Source of the DNA: Anaerolineae bacterium
GTDB lineage: Bacteria > Chloroflexota > Anaerolineae > Anaerolineales > Anaerolineaceae
Assembly: GCA_016213455.1 (NCBI GenBank)
Contig: JACRAG010000104.1
Location: 1-7,319, forward strand
Length of the DNA: 7,319 nucleotides
Reading direction: 5' to 3'
Shown: one piece after another, positions 1-7,319 of the stretch
How the letters are laid out: the number at the start of each line of letters is the position of its first letter
How positions within the stretch are numbered: the first letter of the stretch is position 1
Made by a program: the position numbers and the translations under genes
Notes under the pieces: generated by a model
Told to the model about the DNA's origin: nothing
Seen by the model: the letters and a program-made list of their open reading frames with translations, nothing else
Database searches by the model: none

Positions 1-25
1 ACGATAGACCGGACAGCACCTCTAC

Positions 26-43
26 TTTTACCTGACGGTAAAA
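26..43. other. Short AT-rich inverted repeat downstream of the operon
   Basis: TTTTACC (26-32) and GGTAAAA (37-43) are perfect 7-base inverted arms around a 4-base TGAC loop. It lies 23 bases beyond the stop codon of the last gene. On the transcribed (minus) strand a run of T precedes the hairpin and none follows it, so it does not fit an intrinsic terminator. It may be a weak structure at the transcript end or chance. Nothing else is recognisable in bases 1-66. Confidence 0.3.
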
Positions 44-66
44 AAAATCTGTTGCTCTTTGACTAC

Positions 67-7319
<7,253 letters not shown>

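Noticed and set aside
26..48. Intrinsic terminator for the operon
   Set aside because: The hairpin is AT-rich and, on the minus strand, the T run comes before the stem and not after it, so it lacks the required order.

Overview
The window carries three genes, all on the minus strand and read from high to low coordinates. They look like part of one carbohydrate-utilisation operon: a LacZ-type glycoside hydrolase family 2 (GH2) enzyme (4337-7319, its N-terminus cut off by the window edge), a uroporphyrinogen-decarboxylase-fold protein (3237-4340), and a second, complete LacZ-type GH2 enzyme (67-3222). The first two genes overlap by the 4 bases ATGA and the last two are 14 bases apart. Both internal starts have a clear Shine-Dalgarno sequence, so co-transcription and partial translational coupling are likely. 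The promoter must lie beyond the right edge. Bases 1-66 are non-coding and hold only a short AT-rich palindrome that is not a convincing terminator.

The organism is a bacterium with moderately high GC (high fifties percent by eye). The death-like/effector-associated motif in the first gene, the pairing of GH2 genes with a UroD-like gene and the general codon use suggest Chloroflexota (Anaerolineae-like). This is an inference; no taxonomic marker is present.

The two GH2 proteins share all five LacZ domains but differ clearly. The upstream enzyme has a textbook LacZ active site, but about 100 residues are inserted in a loop of its domain 5. The core of the insert (5027-5215) closely resembles the small helical effector-associated/bacterial death-like adaptor domains normally found at the ends of NTPase, protease and other conflict or signalling proteins. 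I know of no such domain inside a beta-galactosidase, and this is the main discovery candidate here. The downstream enzyme lacks the insert and serves as an internal control. It keeps both catalytic glutamates but changes two substrate-pocket positions (H540 to Tyr and F601 to Met, E. coli numbering) and has a loop about 9 residues longer beside the active site, so its substrate may not be a simple beta-galactoside.

Together the genes suggest cytoplasmic breakdown of imported oligosaccharides or glycosides by two GH2 enzymes of different specificity. The UroD-like protein probably acts on a product or an aglycone-derived group, but its reaction cannot be read from the sequence.
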